From assembly GCA_021018815.1 (NCBI GenBank), contig JAITYX010000141.1:248001-312000 (forward strand): a stretch of DNA of 64,000 bases, written 5' to 3'. This DNA is from Talinum fruticosum (taxonomy: Eukaryota; Streptophyta; Magnoliopsida; Caryophyllales; Talinaceae). Under the pieces are notes generated by a model, which did no database searches, was not told the origin of the DNA, and was given only the letters and a program-made list of their open reading frames with translations. Shown here piece by piece: positions 61,101 to 64,000 of this stretch (the first letter of the stretch is position 1; each line of letters begins with the position of its first letter). Position numbers and translations under genes: made by a program.

Positions 61101-62160
61101 TAATTTGTTCTTTCATGGTGTGTGGGCCATCCAACACCATTTGCAAAAAGAGGTTACAAATCCCGATCCTTTTATTCAAGCAATGGTTGTTAGAATGCGT
61201 AAGAAGTTTGATAGTTATTGGCAAGAGTGTAACTTGGTATTGGGTATTGTTGTTGTCCTAGACCCTCGTTATAAGATGAAGGTGGTTAAGTTTGCTTATG
61301 ATAAAATGTATGGGTCTCGTTGAGGGTGGAAAGAGATCTAAATTACTTTATGATAATCTACTTGCTCTCTTTAATGAGTATGTTGTTGACATTACTACCG
61401 ATCCAAACCCACCATCACCATTATTACAAGTGCAGCCTTCTACGCTTTGCATTCAAGCATCGACTACTTCTGGTTTATATTATAATGTAAGTAATTTTTG
61501 TGATATAATTATTGCGAGAAAATGTCTAAGTTTGTTAAGAAATTTTTATTCTTGTTTCATTAACAATTTAATTGTCTTTTTGAATATTTGTTTTCTTTAT
61601 TAGATATTGATTTTTCTGTTTACTTATTCTATCTAATTTGTTTTGTAAGCATTTTGAAAATTTTGTGAATTCTTCCAAATTTGGTGAACGTAAATCAGAG
61701 CTGGATTTATATTTGGAGGAGCCTCTCGTTGATCGTATCGTAGATCCGGATATCTTGCAATGGTGGAAAACAAGTATAGTATCGTTGGCCTTGTCTCACC
61801 AATCTTACTCGTGATATTTTATGTATTCCTATCACCTCTGCTTTCTTCCGAGTCCGCCTTTAGTGTTGGTGGAAGAATATTAAAGCCTTCAAGAAGGTCC
61901 TTGTCTCCCGATTCCGTAGAAGCTTTGATTTATGCTTGTAATTGGCTATTTGGTTTGAAAGGTATAACGTTCCGTAAAGTATTTATGTGTTATTTTAAAT
62001 GATTTTCAATCAGTTTGATAATTAATAATTATTTATTTTCTTTTTAGATGAGGATCAACGACATATAGATCCTTCCGAGTTGGGCAATCTAAATATTGAT
62101 GTTGATCGATCTTGTTCTAAGTCGGTTCAAACCAGGCAGTTGATGAGAGTTAAGCCTTAA
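58157..62160 (+). pseudogene. hAT transposase (BED zinc finger, RICESLEEPER/DAYSLEEPER-like), interrupted
   Basis: A candidate first exon MEAIDVDVLSDSAK (58157-58200) ends at a GTAAGT donor. Next comes a BED-type block around 58340-58530 (RSEVWDYFEKL; later LKRHIKNC-like). The core transposase is at 58950-59230: IGEHFSKLLGESGW, KLTIITLDNATNND, FRVRCAAHVINLIVKSGL, GKYLKGSS. After the LTR it resumes with ARVAKFNEAAKAKK and then DSLTRWNSTFLILE (60890-60940), VFCKFFK (61020s), and VLGIVVVLDPRYKMKVVKFAYDKMYG (61240-61310). The C-terminal dimerisation region is LDLYLEEPLVDR (61700s) and SSESAFSVGGRILKPSRRSLSPDSVEALIYACNWL, split here into two readings (61840-61950). It ends ..VKP at 62160 after a last small exon. 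Frameshifts are common. As read it cannot make active transposase, even without the LTR. Confidence 0.8.
59242..60819 (-). mobile_element. Solo LTR of the Sirevirus-like Copia family, in the hAT transposase exon
   Basis: 1578 bp, TGAAGGTTTGCTCGGGG..GAGTCTTCA, no internal region. It splits the ..KYLKGSS / ARVAKFNEA.. part of the transposase. The right flank is ATCTG (60820-60824). The left flank is ATCTCG (59236-59241): the same 5-mer with one extra C at a CTG site. The coding frame is continuous across the site if one ATCTG is removed. Confidence 0.92.
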
Positions 62161-62734
62161 AGGTATGAATTATCATTTAGTTTTTTTAAGTACTTTATTT
62201 TTAATCTTTTATATATTTTTTAAATTTTGAAGTTATCATTTTTGTTTAGATTTTAATTCTGTTTATTTTTATCGGATGTACCTTTATATGAAGAGTTGAT
62301 TGAATGGTGCAAGTTTGTCTGTCTCGTGAATAATTTTTTTGGGGCAAGTTTGTTGATTTGAAGTTCATCTTTGTCGAGACCAAGATTACTCGTGTTGCTT
62401 GTCTTTTGGAGACCAAAGATTGCTATGCAACTCGTGTTGATGTTGCGTTGCTGATTTGTGGATTTATTTTTGGAGCAATGCTACTAAATTTCCGAACAAT
62501 ATCTCCAACTCTTAACTGTCATGATTATTACTTTTGTATATTATGTTTATGCTTGGATGCTTGTAACTAATATTGTATGCATACTTGTTTGTATGACTTT
62601 TATTTATAAGTTTTTGATGTGTTTGTAATTTTTTTTTTTTTACAAAATAGTATGTAAAATGTAATTTTTAAAGTATCTAGTTTTCATTTTTTCATTAATG
62701 AATAGCTATTTATATCAAGCAATCAAAATATAAA

Positions 62735-62884
62735 TTCGGTCAAGCTGGACAATGGGGTTCGGTAATCGGACAACCGGGTTAGGGTTCGGGTTTGATAAGA
62801 CAGAGTTCGGGTAGTGATGATTTATCCGAATGTCCAAATTGACCGAACCCGATAAGACCCGAACCCGAATTTTTACCAGCGCTA
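62735..62884. repeat. hAT right subterminal motifs and TIR
   Basis: TTCGGTAATCGGACAACCGGG, GACCGAACCCG and related units, ending in the inverted terminus. Confidence 0.75.
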
Positions 62885-62892
62885 TTCACAAT

Positions 62893-64000
62893 CTTTTGTG
62901 TTTTTGGTGGAAAGATTGACGGTTAAATCTTCCCCCAACTTGCTGGTGGTGCCCCATCTCCACCAATTCGCTGCTGCCCCTCCCAATTAATCCCCCCCAC
63001 CCCACCCCCATATTCGCTGCTGCCCCATTCTTGAAGCTCCCTCCCATCTCTGAATCCCCGAAACGCATCACCTTGTTCGACGCCGCCCCCAAATCGCAGG
63101 CGAATCCTAGGTTCCAAGTGCGCTCCACATCACCGGATTCTGGTTTGATGCCGCCTGCTTCTGATTGGATACCGCCTTCGTCTTCGACACAGCCTTTTGG
63201 TTTGACGCCGGCTTCTGATTCGACACCAAATTCTGATAATCGGAACTCGACATAGGCCTTCCTCCAACTCAAGGTTACTTGTTCTTTCCTCCAATTCTAA
63301 TATGTTCTGTTATTGAAAGTGGGAGAGAGGGGGATGGGTTGCTTAGGAATCTGATTCATGTAAATACTATTCAGATGGAACATGCAGAGAAGGTGAACAT
63401 TTAGGAATTGTTTACATTGTGTTTGTGACAAATTCATACAATTAGAACAACGTTAGTGGAACTGAAGGAGTGGTACTATTAAGGGGCCAAGCCCTTTGTG
63501 GCCCTCAAGATACCCACGCAAGCTGTTTGTAGCATCAGTAAGAGACAAGTTGAAATTGCACCAAGTGCTGGTGGAGAAGTTGGTTTTGGACTCCAGTCAC
63601 TTCAATGCAGTAGATTATATAGATTTTACAATATGTACAAAAATCAAGGATGAAGTATTCTGAGGTCATAAAATAAATCAGGTACCTCCTGATTAGCGTT
63701 TTGTTAATATGCACCTCTAACTGAGGGAGTCAAATGACTAGGTTAGCTAAGTTCTAATGTATGCTGAGTATATTCAGCTTTGGCCAACTCGAGCCAGCTT
63801 AGGTTGCGTGTGTGCGTAAACCGATTCACTGCCCCTCGACTTCTGTGAGCATATTTGAGTTAAGATTGGCTAACCTCGACCCCAAAGTTGGGCCAGTCTT
63901 GACAGTTTCCAACGATCTGTAAAGCTTTTTAATCTCAGCATTGGTAGGCAGTAAGGGGGTTTCGACATGTACATGTTATGACATTCATAATCAAAATTAG
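62893..64000. other. Right flank; possible exon-like segment, otherwise unassigned
   Basis: 62930-63270 is GC-richer and open on both strands. Plus 63031-63255 would read MKLPPISESPKRITLF.., Ser/Pro-rich. Minus 63272-62886 would read 128 codons, Gly/Glu-rich. Neither is recognised, and neither has a supporting splice pattern. 63290-64000 shows no gene or repeat that I can support. Confidence 0.3.

Larger units (their letters stand above)
55688..62884 (+). mobile_element. hAT transposon with TIRs and 8-bp TSD, nested solo LTR inside
   Basis: Left end TAGCGCTGGCAAAAAG (55688). Right end, as reverse complement, TAGCGCTGGTAAAAATTC (62884). Flanks TTCACGAT (55680-55687) and TTCACAAT (62885-62892) form an 8-bp duplication with one mismatch, as expected of hAT. 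Both ends are dense in GACCGAAT/TTCGGTC motifs. The interior carries a TATA box, a CT-rich leader, an AAACCCTA-type array, and a decayed BED/hAT transposase gene. Length is about 7.2 kb, of which 1.58 kb is a later LTR. Confidence 0.92.

Noticed and set aside
62886..63272. 128-codon minus-strand frame (Gly/Glu-rich) as a gene
   Set aside because: Both strands are open over the same GC-rich segment. No recognised domain or splice context, so it is only noted as a possible exon-like segment.
1..64000. CRISPR arrays, operons, bacterial-type promoters, tRNA or rRNA genes
   Set aside because: None seen by eye. The sequence is plant nuclear. The direct repeats present are microsatellites, subterminal arrays or LTRs.

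Overview
This window is a repeat-dominated, AT-rich stretch of a flowering-plant nuclear genome. The evidence is introns with GT..AG borders, an AWPM-19 family gene, TTTAGGG-type telomere-like repeats, and plant-specific transposon families (CACTA with a C48-type domain, Sirevirus-like Copia, plant L1-type LINE, hAT, Mutator-type MITE, Harbinger accessory ORF). A eudicot is likely; the species cannot be named from the sequence. I see one convincing intact host gene. Most of the other sequence I can classify is mobile DNA or its decay products, and much of the remainder is AT-rich spacer that I cannot assign.

Layout. 1-3233: right part of a CACTA element with a decayed transposase gene. 3430-4345: decayed Copia remnant. 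5594-6576 (minus): four-exon AWPM-19-like membrane protein gene with a 5'-UTR intron and TATA box. 6830-11401: AT-rich spacer. 11402-12922: short CACTA element with TCA target duplications, inserted exactly at the end of a second, long CACTA element (12924-21545). That long element also carries a solo LTR (18053-19573). 22091-43098: a minus-strand Sirevirus-like Copia element B (TSD ATTTG), interrupted inside its third ORF by a close relative, element A (25360-35420). B sits immediately 5' of, or inside, a plus-strand LINE (43104-47394). 47849-48282: TIR MITE. 48481-50217: near-palindromic Mutator-type MITE with a 9-bp TSD. 50840-51560: GGTTCGG-rich degenerate array. 54326-55165: orphan Harbinger Myb/SANT-like ORF. 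55688-62884: hAT element with 8-bp TSD, containing a 1-kb AAACCCTA-type array in its leader and another solo LTR in its transposase gene.

How it fits together. One Copia family accounts for four insertions (A, B and two solo LTRs), all in the same orientation and each inserted into another transposon. Nesting gives a relative chronology: CACTA, LINE and hAT came first, then this Copia family, with A later than B. A and B both have the order LTR - gag - protease - integrase - RT - RNase H - extra ORF - LTR, and the extra ORF is preceded in both by its own TATA-like box.

A caution on quality: many differences between copies are single-base indels that turn CCG, CTG or CAG into CTCG/CGAG. These are plant CHG methylation contexts, so some frameshifts may be base-calling artefacts rather than real decay. 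Coordinates of broken genes are domain extents, not verified exons.
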